Made by a program: the position numbers and the translations under genes. A DNA stretch of 5,315 nucleotides from Kiritimatiellia bacterium (GTDB lineage: Bacteria > Verrucomicrobiota > Kiritimatiellia > SLAD01): assembly GCA_007125875.1 (NCBI GenBank), contig SLCI01000158.1, positions 1-5,315 on the forward strand, in the 5' to 3' direction. Position 1 is the first letter of the stretch. Every line of letters starts with the position of its first letter. Under the pieces are notes generated by a model. It ran no database searches. It was not told where the DNA came from and worked only from the letters and a program-made list of their open reading frames with translations. This document shows, piece after piece, positions 1-5,315 of the stretch.

Positions 1-78
1 CGGATGTTAGGTGGTCGAAGCATGACGAGTTCAACCCTGACGCACGCGCGCGAAATGTTGGAACGAGTGCAGCGATGA
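1..78 (+). CDS. C-terminal end of an upstream gene (partial), ATGA overlap with the lipoprotein gene
   Basis: Frame 1 is open from the window edge to a TGA at 76-78, giving 25 residues that end in THAREMLERVQR. The TGA overlaps the ATG at 75-77 as ATGA, a common arrangement in translationally coupled operons. That overlap is the main reason to call this the tail of a real gene. Too little is present to name a product. The rival reading is that the frame of the lipoprotein, which is also open back to position 1, is the coding one here. The signal peptide starting exactly at position 75 argues against that. Confidence 0.42.
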   Translation, partial: RMLGGRSMTSSTLTHAREMLERVQR

Positions 79-3000
79 CTCCGTTTCGCGCGCTCATCGC
101 ATTGCTAGCTGTCCTGTTCGTCTCCGCATGTGCCCGTGACGTACGGGTAACGCCACGACCGGTAGACGAATCGCAGATCTACATCCTGCGACCAGTTTCT
201 CAGGATGCGACAACTGAGCAGTGGCTTGATCTGTTGACGGAGAAGTGGCCGGAAGCGCGTTTGGTTCCCGCAGATGCATGGGCTTCGAATCTCGAGCATA
301 TTCGCGCTCAGCGCGGTATTGCAGTCCTCCCGGAAGCACGCGCTATTCCGCATAGCTACCAGGCGGTTATTGCCCATCATATCGAAGCGGGTGGCCGCGT
401 TTTATTTGTCGGTGCCGACGCATTTGCTAAGCCCGCTGTGCAGCATGACCAGGTTTGGCAGCCGTACGAGACCTGGCGCGAAACGATGTTTGCGCAGGCG
501 GAGGATGTGTCCGGATTTTCGTCTATTCAGGTTTGGCAGCATCAACAAACTGACGGCGCACCACGTAGCGCCGTGCGAGTGGGATCCGGTCGCGGTTTGC
601 CCTGGCCGGCCGTGGACGTAGAGGTTGTTGACTTGCATCAATGGGATCGCATGCGGTGGCCGGACCCTGCACCTTTATTCGAGGCAGACGAATATGGCGG
701 GATGGTGGCCTATGTGCGAGGTGATCGCCAAACGACCCGCTTGGTGTTGCAGGCCGAGGAGAGCGATGGGGCCGTATGGGTGCGCGATGTGCGGCTAACC
801 ACCGCGTGGCGCCCTGTTTGGCTAGACCTCTCTGATTGGTCTTACCTGCATGGCGGAGTAGACCGCGGTGGTCCCGACGATCAATTGCGTCTTGAGCAGT
901 TGAGTGCAATGCACGTTGGTTTGGATCAGGAACTTGCCCCCCAGGCCGCTGGAGAGCACCGCTATGGCGTGTCCGATATTCGTTTGGTTCCCATGGCGTC
1001 AATGCCAGATCACGAAACGATCGCGACCCTGCCCTTTATCGCCCAGTCGCCTAGTCGGTTTCATGAGAAAACGCGGACTGTCCGAAGTCGCCGCTCCCGT
1101 GCCGTGTATTACACCCGCGCCAGTAGCGCTGACTATATTCGGGGCGAGCCGTTGTTGTGGAGTGATGCGATACCCGCACGTTGGGTTAATCTTGCGACGG
1201 GCGAGCAGCGCGGTGAAGAATCGCAAGGTGCCCTTGCGGGTCTATTCGTTCAGCACCCCGATAATGCGCCATCCCAAACGTGGGGCTGGATCGGTTTGGA
1301 TCGGACACGGTCGACGCGAGCAGCCCTTAACGGAATACTCAATGAAGCCGTCTTTTTTCTGCAGCGCGGCCGCTTTCTTACCGATGTGCAAATAGAACAG
1401 CGATTCTTCCGTTCCGCCGAGTTGATCCGCTTGCAAGCGCGCGCGTTCTCCTTTTCCGACGTCCCGATATCGGTCCGATTATCCGGCGAGTTGGTGGACG
1501 AAGAAGATCGGGTGGTGCGACGCGTTGTGTCCGCTCCCTTTGAGTTGGGTGCGGATGCCTATGAGCTTGTGCATCCGTTGAATCTCGGTGTGGCCCCACG
1601 GGTAGAAGAAGGCATTCGCCACTATCGTGTTCAACTCAACTTGGAAGAGGTCGGTGGTCAGGCCAGACTGTTCGATCGCGTGACCTTGCCGGTTAAAGTC
1701 AAAAGTGAAACACATGAGCCTGAACGCTTGCACGAACGTTTCGGTATATCGGGCGGTCGGATCACAACCGGTCGCATTCCGATTCATTTTCTGGGTGTTG
1801 ATTATCACCCTGGCTCATCGATTCAGCCGGATACACGTTGGCTAAATGCATCTGTGTTTCCTGCTGATCAAGTATTGCACGACATGAACGGTATCGCCGC
1901 GGCCGGATTCAATACCGTGATCGTGAGCTACGATGATCCTGCTGTAGCGCCGCAAGTACGCTACGTAATTGAAGCAGCCGCTGAGCGCGGACTATGGATT
2001 AAGCTGCGCATGCCCTTCGGTGTTTTGGGCGCATCCACCTTCACCCCAATACCAACGTTATTAGACGCGCTGAATCTTCACCCGGATCATCCACTGGTTG
2101 CGTTGGACCTTAAGCCGCCCCAAAGAATTGACGCCAATTGGCTGAACGATCGCTGGCACCGGTGGCTGAACAACCACTTTTCAGATCCTCACACGCTGCT
2201 TGATGAATGGCAGGTCTCGGCGTCCTACTTTCCGACGCCGCCTGAATGGGATACATGGCCACCGGAACACCCGATTTGGAATGTCTTCCGACGTTTTGCT
2301 CATGACATGTGGAGTGCCATCTGGTCTGACACGCTGCACACGATTCGCCGAGCAGGCTATCGTCAGTTGGTTACCACCCGATGGGATGCCGATCATAGTG
2401 ATTTCGACGCTACGATGGGCAGGTCGCTGCCTTTCGATGCCAAGTTCTTGGCACCTTTTGTCGACTATCTCAGCGTCGTCCCGCCACGCGTTTTTGGCGA
2501 TCCACAAACGATGGGAGATGCCATATTTCGGGGGCTGTATGCCCGCGGTGTGACGGCAAGCCGGCCGATCATTTGGGCCGGCGCAGCCTTCCCGCTCGGT
2601 GCAGACCCGACGCCAATGGATGAGGCCTGGCAGTCGGAGGCCTTGCAGGCCTATCACAATCTCGTGTTTGAAACCCGTAGCGCGGGTGGCCATTTGGGTG
2701 CGTATCGCGCCACAGCAGATCGTGCATTAGATGTTGATCAAGGATTAATTTCGGCGAGTGGCGCTCGTCGTCCGGCATGGCAAACGATGCGCAGCGTAGC
2801 CAATCTTGCCCGCGCGTATCGCCTCAACCCGCTTGAATGGACCGGACGCGAATTTAGTTTACCGGAAGGTCGCTACGGCTGGCGCGCAACCGCCTCGAAC
2901 TGGAGCGATATTTATGCGCGGGAATTCGATGGTGGCCGAGTAGAAGAAATCCGGCCGCTTGGATACGGCGTTTGGTCCACCGAGGTAACCAGAGAGCGGC

Positions 3001-3374
3001 TGAGCGCGCTCTCTGATGGTCCTTATAGGAATATGAACCATCAGTGGGGCACGATTCGAGTTGATCGGGAGCCTGTGCATTGGGTGCCGGGCAAGACATT
3101 GGAAGTTAAGGTACGACAGACGGTCCAGTTAGAGTTTCTGAACACGGGTATTGCACGTTGGGCCGCCGGGGAAATTGGCGTGAGAGGAACCGTTTGGTTG
3201 GAAATTGACCGTCCCGGCCGGACTGCTCAACGTTTACAAATCGAGAATGTGGCACCGGGCGGACGGTTTCGCATGGAATGGCAACCCCTTGATCCAGGTA
3301 CCTATACCCTGCGACCCGACTGGCAAGGCGTCGGTCCTTTTGGGCAAGCACTCACGATTATTGCTAGCCCCTAG
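75..3374 (+). CDS. Large multidomain lipoprotein with a glycoside-hydrolase-like (clan GH-A type) TIM barrel, probably non-catalytic
   Basis: The start is fixed by a classic lipoprotein signal: R5, a hydrophobic run 6-16, and lipobox V16-S17-A18-C19. Residue 20 is Ala rather than Asp, so outer-membrane sorting is expected. Only a weak purine-rich stretch (about 60-67) precedes the ATG, which overlaps the preceding stop and suggests coupling. By eye the protein shows: a Rossmann/amidotransferase-like piece with GGRVLFVGADAF at 106-117; a carbohydrate-binding-like beta-sandwich, about 125-306, ending YGVSDIRLVP; a segment at about 337-445 that may complete the first fold; an Ig-like sandwich at about 446-544; a TIM barrel at about 570-910; and an Ig/CARDB-like C-terminal domain at about 1000-1099. 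The barrel begins HFLGVDYHPG (571-580), continues with AAGFNTVIVSYDD and ends with GLISASGARRPAW, as in GH-A glycosidases. The usual acid/base and nucleophile Glu are not where expected (LDLKPPQ 677-683, IIWAGAAFP 832-840). A surface glycan-binding or pseudo-enzyme role is inferred. The exact family is not recognised. Confidence 0.85.
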   Translation: MTPFRALIALLAVLFVSACARDVRVTPRPVDESQIYILRPVSQDATTEQWLDLLTEKWPEARLVPADAWASNLEHIRAQRGIAVLPEARAIPHSYQAVIAHHIEAGGRVLFVGADAFAKPAVQHDQVWQPYETWRETMFAQAEDVSGFSSIQVWQHQQTDGAPRSAVRVGSGRGLPWPAVDVEVVDLHQWDRMRWPDPAPLFEADEYGGMVAYVRGDRQTTRLVLQAEESDGAVWVRDVRLTTAWRPVWLDLSDWSYLHGGVDRGGPDDQLRLEQLSAMHVGLDQELAPQAAGEHRYGVSDIRLVPMASMPDHETIATLPFIAQSPSRFHEKTRTVRSRRSRAVYYTRASSADYIRGEPLLWSDAIPARWVNLATGEQRGEESQGALAGLFVQHPDNAPSQTWGWIGLDRTRSTRAALNGILNEAVFFLQRGRFLTDVQIEQRFFRSAELIRLQARAFSFSDVPISVRLSGELVDEEDRVVRRVVSAPFELGADAYELVHPLNLGVAPRVEEGIRHYRVQLNLEEVGGQARLFDRVTLPVKVKSETHEPERLHERFGISGGRITTGRIPIHFLGVDYHPGSSIQPDTRWLNASVFPADQVLHDMNGIAAAGFNTVIVSYDDPAVAPQVRYVIEAAAERGLWIKLRMPFGVLGASTFTPIPTLLDALNLHPDHPLVALDLKPPQRIDANWLNDRWHRWLNNHFSDPHTLLDEWQVSASYFPTPPEWDTWPPEHPIWNVFRRFAHDMWSAIWSDTLHTIRRAGYRQLVTTRWDADHSDFDATMGRSLPFDAKFLAPFVDYLSVVPPRVFGDPQTMGDAIFRGLYARGVTASRPIIWAGAAFPLGADPTPMDEAWQSEALQAYHNLVFETRSAGGHLGAYRATADRALDVDQGLISASGARRPAWQTMRSVANLARAYRLNPLEWTGREFSLPEGRYGWRATASNWSDIYAREFDGGRVEEIRPLGYGVWSTEVTRERLSALSDGPYRNMNHQWGTIRVDREPVHWVPGKTLEVKVRQTVQLEFLNTGIARWAAGEIGVRGTVWLEIDRPGRTAQRLQIENVAPGGRFRMEWQPLDPGTYTLRPDWQGVGPFGQALTIIASP

Positions 3375-3439
3375 ATGTTCAGGACTTCATCGACCAATCG
3401 TCCCGATGTCCGTCCGCTGGGTATCCCTTATCTGCGGTC

Positions 3440-3455
3440 TTGCGAGTGTGCGCAA
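3440..3455. promoter_or_regulatory. Inverted repeat overlapping the -35 box, possible operator
   Basis: TTGCG and CGCAA are perfect inverted arms separated by six bases (AGTGTG), and they cover the proposed -35 element and the start of the spacer. A dimeric regulator could bind here. A 5+5 match of this kind also occurs by chance, and no regulator gene is visible in the window. Confidence 0.22.
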
Positions 3456-3467
3456 AGAGATTACAAT
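3440..3467 (+). promoter_or_regulatory. Probable sigma70-type promoter for the coiled-coil/membrane-protein operon
   Basis: TTGCGA at 3440-3445 (4 of 6 matches to TTGACA) and TACAAT at 3462-3467 (5 of 6 matches to TATAAT) are separated by 16 bases. Transcription would begin near 3474, leaving a leader of roughly 35 bases before the ATG at 3510. It lies in the only sizeable gap before the two downstream genes, as expected if they form a unit separate from the lipoprotein gene. This was identified by consensus matching only. Confidence 0.5.
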
Positions 3468-3496
3468 GGCGTAATGATAAATCAGTGAACTGATTC

Positions 3497-3503
3497 GGGA
3501 GGA
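3497..3503 (+). promoter_or_regulatory. Strong Shine-Dalgarno sequence of the coiled-coil protein gene
   Basis: GGGAGGA lies six bases before the ATG at 3510. It is by far the best ribosome binding site in the window and settles the start of this gene, suggesting high translation. Confidence 0.8.
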
Positions 3504-3509
3504 AATCCA

Positions 3510-3863
3510 ATGAAGACAATCAAATGGTCAATGGTGTTATGTGTGTTGTTGATCGGCGTACTAAGTGTTCCGTTTGCCGCGGCACGTTTTACGGACCGCA
3601 CCCCAACCATTCGTCCGCAGGAAGAAGCGAGCGACTCCACACCCGTGGTGGAGGAGATTGCCGAAGTTGAGGAACAAGAACCCATTTCGGTCGAGGAACG
3701 CCTGGAGGACATTGAGTATTCGCTCGAACGGCTTTTCAATATCGTCGATCCTCAGAATCGTCGCGATGACGGTTTGTTGGAGCGCCGCTTACGGGACTTG
3801 GAACGATCAATCGATGAGTTAGAACGGCAGATACGACGTCTGGAAGCTGAAGTACGACGATAG
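3510..3863 (+). CDS. Small secreted (periplasmic) coiled-coil protein of unknown function
   Basis: The 117-residue product starts with K2/K5, a hydrophobic core at about 7-22 and an AAA|R cleavage site after residue 25, a typical Sec signal peptide without a lipobox. Residues 26-58 form a Pro/Thr/Glu-rich acidic linker. Two heptad stretches follow. V61, L65, I68, L72, L75 and V79 are spaced 4-3-4-3-4. L90, L94, L97, I101, L104, I108, L111 and V115 keep the same alternation. They are separated by D80-P81 and an 11-residue step, so two helices joined by a hinge, or a stutter, are likely. Charged residues (Glu/Arg) fill the remaining positions, as in oligomerising coiled coils. The protein ends at the coiled coil with no further domain. 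The start is set by the strong ribosome site and the signal peptide. It lies 36 bases before the membrane-protein gene, so co-expression is likely. No family was recognised. Confidence 0.85.
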   Translation: MKTIKWSMVLCVLLIGVLSVPFAAARFTDRTPTIRPQEEASDSTPVVEEIAEVEEQEPISVEERLEDIEYSLERLFNIVDPQNRRDDGLLERRLRDLERSIDELERQIRRLEAEVRR

Positions 3864-3886
3864 AATTATAAGAAGACTTAGGTCGC

Positions 3887-3891
3887 AGGGA
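3887..3891 (+). promoter_or_regulatory. Ribosome binding site of the membrane-protein gene
   Basis: AGGGA ends eight bases before the ATG at 3900. The next in-frame ATG is at residue 15, just before the first membrane segment, and the site supports the upstream start. The short gap after the preceding gene has no obvious terminator, consistent with one transcript. Confidence 0.55.
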
Positions 3892-3899
3892 ATAAGACT

Positions 3900-4871
3900 A
3901 TGATTAGTAAAGATTTTAAGTTTGGTGAGGTACTGGGGTTGATGTCGAGAACGGCTCCTTTCCTTGTGTTTCGCTTCCTCATTTATTTTGGCATCACGCT
4001 GGGGTTTATCTTGATCACAGGGACCGGAGCTGGGATCGGCTATGGTATTGGCCGGATCGGCGGCAGCGAAGGCGCTGGTGGTATGTGGGGCGGGATGATT
4101 GGTTTTGGTATAGCCAGCTCGATCATGTACTTCATTCGTGAGTATCTGCTGTACGTCGTCAAGGCCGGACATATTGCCGTGCTGGTCGAACTGATGGATG
4201 GACGTCCGATCCCCGGCGGCAAGGGACAAATCGAGTATGCGAAGGATAAGGTAAAAGATCGCTTCGCGGTGTCATCACTGCTGTTCGGGTTGGACCAATT
4301 AATCAAAGGCATCCTGCGAGCGTTTAACCGTACGTTTTTGACCGTCGGCAGCCTGATCCCCATCCCTGGCGCACGCAACCTAATCAAGTTCCTGAACACG
4401 ATTGTGAATCTTTCGCTGACCTATTTGGACGAGGTAATCCTCGCCTACTTGATGCGCACGAGAGCAGAAAATCCGTGGGAGAGCAGTCGAACGGCGCTGG
4501 TTCTGTATGCGCAAAACTACATGTCCTTTCTCAAAAACGCGGTTTGGTTGGCGGCCTTCATCTGGGTGATGACGTTCCTTGTGTTCCTACTCGTGCTCGG
4601 CCCGGCGGCCTTGTTGGTCGGACTGTTCCCAGGAACCGCGGGTCCATTAACCCTGATCATCGCGCTCGTGCTCGCTTGGGGGATTAAGCAGGCGGTCATT
4701 GAGCCGATTGGCATGACGGCGCTGATGCAGGTCTTCTTTAAGGTTACCGAAGGCCAGACCGCCAATCCGGAGTGGGAAGGCAAACTAGATGGCGTATCGC
4801 GGAAGTTCGGACAGCTTAAAGCCAAGGCGGCTGAGTGGCGTCCACAACCAACGCCCGACGCGCCCGCATAG
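3900..4871 (+). CDS. Conserved-looking polytopic inner-membrane protein of unknown function
   Basis: The product has 323 residues and no cleavable signal peptide. Hydrophobic stretches, judged by eye, lie at about 21-41, 62-86, 213-242 and 246-266. Weaker, helical, amphipathic stretches lie at about 122-142 and 145-184. Residues 41-70 contain 15 glycines in 30 positions, between and into the first two membrane segments, recalling glycine-zipper helix packing. The central part has recognisable blocks: FNRTFLTVGSLIPIPGARN (142-160), TYLDEVILAYLMR (174-186) and ENPWESSRTALVLYAQN (190-206). These look like conserved motifs of an uncharacterised bacterial membrane family. The C-terminal tail (about 281-323) is hydrophilic and Pro/Lys rich, probably cytoplasmic. 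It follows the coiled-coil gene by 36 bases. The pairing suggests a partner relationship across the inner membrane, which is inference. No transport or enzymatic signature was identified. Confidence 0.85.
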   Translation: MISKDFKFGEVLGLMSRTAPFLVFRFLIYFGITLGFILITGTGAGIGYGIGRIGGSEGAGGMWGGMIGFGIASSIMYFIREYLLYVVKAGHIAVLVELMDGRPIPGGKGQIEYAKDKVKDRFAVSSLLFGLDQLIKGILRAFNRTFLTVGSLIPIPGARNLIKFLNTIVNLSLTYLDEVILAYLMRTRAENPWESSRTALVLYAQNYMSFLKNAVWLAAFIWVMTFLVFLLVLGPAALLVGLFPGTAGPLTLIIALVLAWGIKQAVIEPIGMTALMQVFFKVTEGQTANPEWEGKLDGVSRKFGQLKAKAAEWRPQPTPDAPA

Positions 4872-4886
4872 TCCCAGGGTTAATAA

Positions 4887-4916
4887 GTTCTCTGCGCGGA
4901 CTCGCGTGCGGAGAAC
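4887..4916. terminator. Strong hairpin after the membrane-protein gene, terminator-like but without a U-tract
   Basis: GTTCTCTGCGCG (4887-4898) pairs with CGTGCGGAGAAC (4905-4916) along 12 positions, two of them G-U wobbles, around the loop GACTCG. It begins 16 bases after the TAG at 4869-4871. No run of T follows on either side, so classic intrinsic termination is doubtful. It could instead protect the 3' end of the transcript or act together with the REP hairpins downstream. Confidence 0.5.
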
Positions 4917-4942
4917 CACTTGCACACAGATCCCAACAAGTT

Positions 4943-4969
4943 GGAGGGTCGAGCTCCGCGAGACCGGAG
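4943..4969 (+). repeat. REP copy 1
   Basis: This 27-base unit starts GGAGGG, contains GAGCTCCG and ends CCGGAG. CTCCG (4954-4958) and CGGAG (4965-4969) form a five-pair hairpin with the loop CGAGAC. It matches the copy at 5060-5086 at 26 of 27 positions, differing only at T4949 against G5066. REP sequences served by RAYTs commonly carry a short GTAG or GGAG head before the hairpin; the GGAG here fits. Confidence 0.75.
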
Positions 4970-5006
4970 GCCGCACAAGAGTTCGTATATGCCCATGCAA
5001 GATCGT

Positions 5007-5029
5007 GGCGTCGCAGAGCTCCGCCCTCC
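5007..5029 (-). repeat. REP copy 2, inverted and diverged
   Basis: Read on the minus strand this matches REP copy 1 at 18 of 23 positions, keeping the GGAGGG head and the GAGCTC core but changing the hairpin half to TGCGACGCC. It therefore looks like a related REP variant and not a recent duplicate. It is the right arm of the palindrome at 4941-5031. Confidence 0.65.
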
Positions 5030-5059
5030 AAAATGACCATCACGCTTTGGCTCCCGTGT

Positions 5060-5086
5060 GGAGGGGCGAGCTCCGCGAGACCGGAG
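5060..5086 (+). repeat. REP copy 3, adjacent to the RAYT gene
   Basis: This is nearly identical to REP copy 1 (26 of 27) and in the same direction, including the CTCCG/CGGAG hairpin at 5071-5075 and 5082-5086. It ends eight bases before the stop codon of the minus-strand transposase. It has no inverted partner on its right, because the transposase coding region begins there. Its GGAGGG head can also pair with the CCCTCC head of REP copy 2. Confidence 0.75.
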
Positions 5087-5094
5087 TATGCCAA

Positions 5095-5315
5095 TTATCT
5101 CTCAAGCCAGACAAATGGATGAATTTCTCCCCAATACGGCCATTTGTCGGCTTCCGTCACCAGCCCTTTTCTGACTGGGTTATCACGGATATAGTGCCAC
5201 TTTTCCGTAAAATGACTGGCACTGCGAATTTGGGTGTCCCAATCATCGCTTTGCCAGATCGGTTTTTCTTCTGGAAACGGCCACTCTCGCGTTGCTGTTG
5301 CCCGCCAGTACTGTC
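5095..5315 (-). CDS. REP-associated tyrosine transposase (RAYT, Y1/IS200-like superfamily), C-terminal part
   Basis: The minus strand is open from the window edge to a TAA at 5095-5097, giving 72 residues in the frame whose last full codon begins at 5313. The block WDTQIRSASHFTEKWHYIRD (residues 25-44 of the fragment) followed by NPVRKGLV, then KWPYWGE and a final FVWLER, is the typical end of RAYT proteins: a lead-in helix, YI-x-x-NPV-x-x-GLV, and a short W-P tail. The HUH motif and catalytic Tyr of the Y1 transposase domain lie upstream, outside the window, so activity cannot be judged. RAYTs act on REP/REPIN sequences as single-strand nucleases. The REP copies next to its 3' end are its likely substrate. 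It is convergent to the membrane-protein gene. No frameshift is visible in the part seen. Confidence 0.85.
   Translation of the reverse strand, partial: QYWRATATREWPFPEEKPIWQSDDWDTQIRSASHFTEKWHYIRDNPVRKGLVTEADKWPYWGEIHPFVWLER

Larger units (their letters stand above)
4941..5031. repeat. REPIN-like palindrome made of two REP copies in inverted orientation
   Basis: TTGGAGGG (4941-4948) is a perfect inverted match to CCCTCCAA (5024-5031), and GAGCTC occurs symmetrically at 4951-4956 and 5016-5021. Pairing continues imperfectly through CGCGA/TCGC and CCG/TGG, to about 26 paired positions per arm, and leaves a spacer of about 39 bases. Two REPs facing each other near a RAYT gene are the known layout of a REPIN, the unit mobilised by RAYT transposases. 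The arms are not identical, so this may be an old or hybrid copy. Confidence 0.7.

Noticed and set aside
523..1002. Minus-strand open frame of 159 codons inside the lipoprotein gene
   Set aside because: It is rich in Arg, Pro and His, as expected from reading a GC-rich gene backwards. It has no start signal or recognisable motif.
2181..2693. Long open frame of 170 codons on the minus strand inside the lipoprotein gene
   Set aside because: It has an antisense, low-complexity Arg/Pro-rich composition and no domain-like features. It is explained by codon bias of the strongly supported plus-strand gene.
3382..3408. Possible terminator after the lipoprotein gene (CATCG/CGATG with partial GGA/TCC extension)
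   Set aside because: The stem is short with a bulge, the loop is long, and there is no T-run. It is within chance expectation.
3510..3863. Coiled-coil protein as a lipoprotein, because of Cys11
   Set aside because: Cys11 lies inside the hydrophobic core of the signal peptide, without the proper lipobox position. An AAA|R signal peptidase I site follows at residue 25.
4326..4517. Faint resemblance of the central membrane-protein blocks (FNRTFLTVG, IKFLN, LDEVILAYLMR, NPW) to the C-terminal part of eukaryotic choline-transporter-like proteins
   Set aside because: The similarity is short, by eye, and in hydrophobic sequence, where chance matches are common. It is not enough to suggest transport of choline.
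3375..4871. Coiled-coil/membrane pair as a defence or toxin-immunity system
   Set aside because: No nuclease, ATPase, pore-toxin or immunity signature is visible, and the region otherwise looks like ordinary chromosomal genes.
4941..5086. Possible CRISPR array from the repeated 27-base unit
   Set aside because: Only two direct copies exist, separated by 90 bases. A third is inverted, the units are self-palindromic, and a RAYT gene lies beside them. This is the REP pattern, not CRISPR.
4835..5122. Plus-strand open frame of 95 codons running through the REP cluster
   Set aside because: It overlaps the end of the membrane-protein gene and reads through palindromic repeats and the transposase end on the wrong strand. 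It has no ribosome site.

Overview
The window reads as an ordinary chromosomal stretch of a Gram-negative bacterium with moderately high GC. It holds a large outer-membrane-type lipoprotein, a secreted coiled-coil protein, a polytopic membrane protein, and the tail of a REP-associated tyrosine transposase (RAYT) next to its palindromic repeats. The lipobox, the periplasmic-type proteins and the RAYT/REP pair all point to a Gram-negative host. The REP type (GGAGGG followed by a GAGCTC core) and the style of the RAYT C-terminus suggest Verrucomicrobiota, possibly class Opitutae. That placement rests on memory of similar repeats and is inference only.

Layout. Positions 1-78 probably hold the last 25 codons of an upstream gene whose stop overlaps the next start (ATGA). 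Positions 75-3374 encode a 1099-residue lipoprotein. It has an N-terminal Rossmann/amidotransferase-like region, beta-sandwich segments, a TIM barrel resembling clan GH-A glycosidases, and a C-terminal Ig-like domain. The usual catalytic glutamates of the barrel cannot be found at their expected places. A 135-base gap (3375-3509) carries a good sigma70-type promoter. Two genes follow, 36 bases apart and probably one operon: a 117-residue secreted coiled-coil protein (3510-3863) and a 323-residue membrane protein with a glycine-rich segment (3900-4871). A strong hairpin sits just after the second gene. Positions 4941-5086 hold three REP copies, two of them facing each other as a REPIN-like palindrome. 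Positions 5095-5315 hold the C-terminal 72 codons of a RAYT on the minus strand, which runs off the window.

How the parts relate. The lipoprotein is likely co-translated with the gene before it. The coiled-coil and membrane proteins are likely made together from the promoter near 3440-3467 and may act together at the inner membrane/periplasm; their function is unknown. The REP cluster lies between two convergent genes, a usual place for such repeats. I see no strong evidence of a novel multi-gene system. The most unusual items are the apparently inactivated glycosidase-like lipoprotein and the REP-iREP-REP cluster with its cognate transposase.
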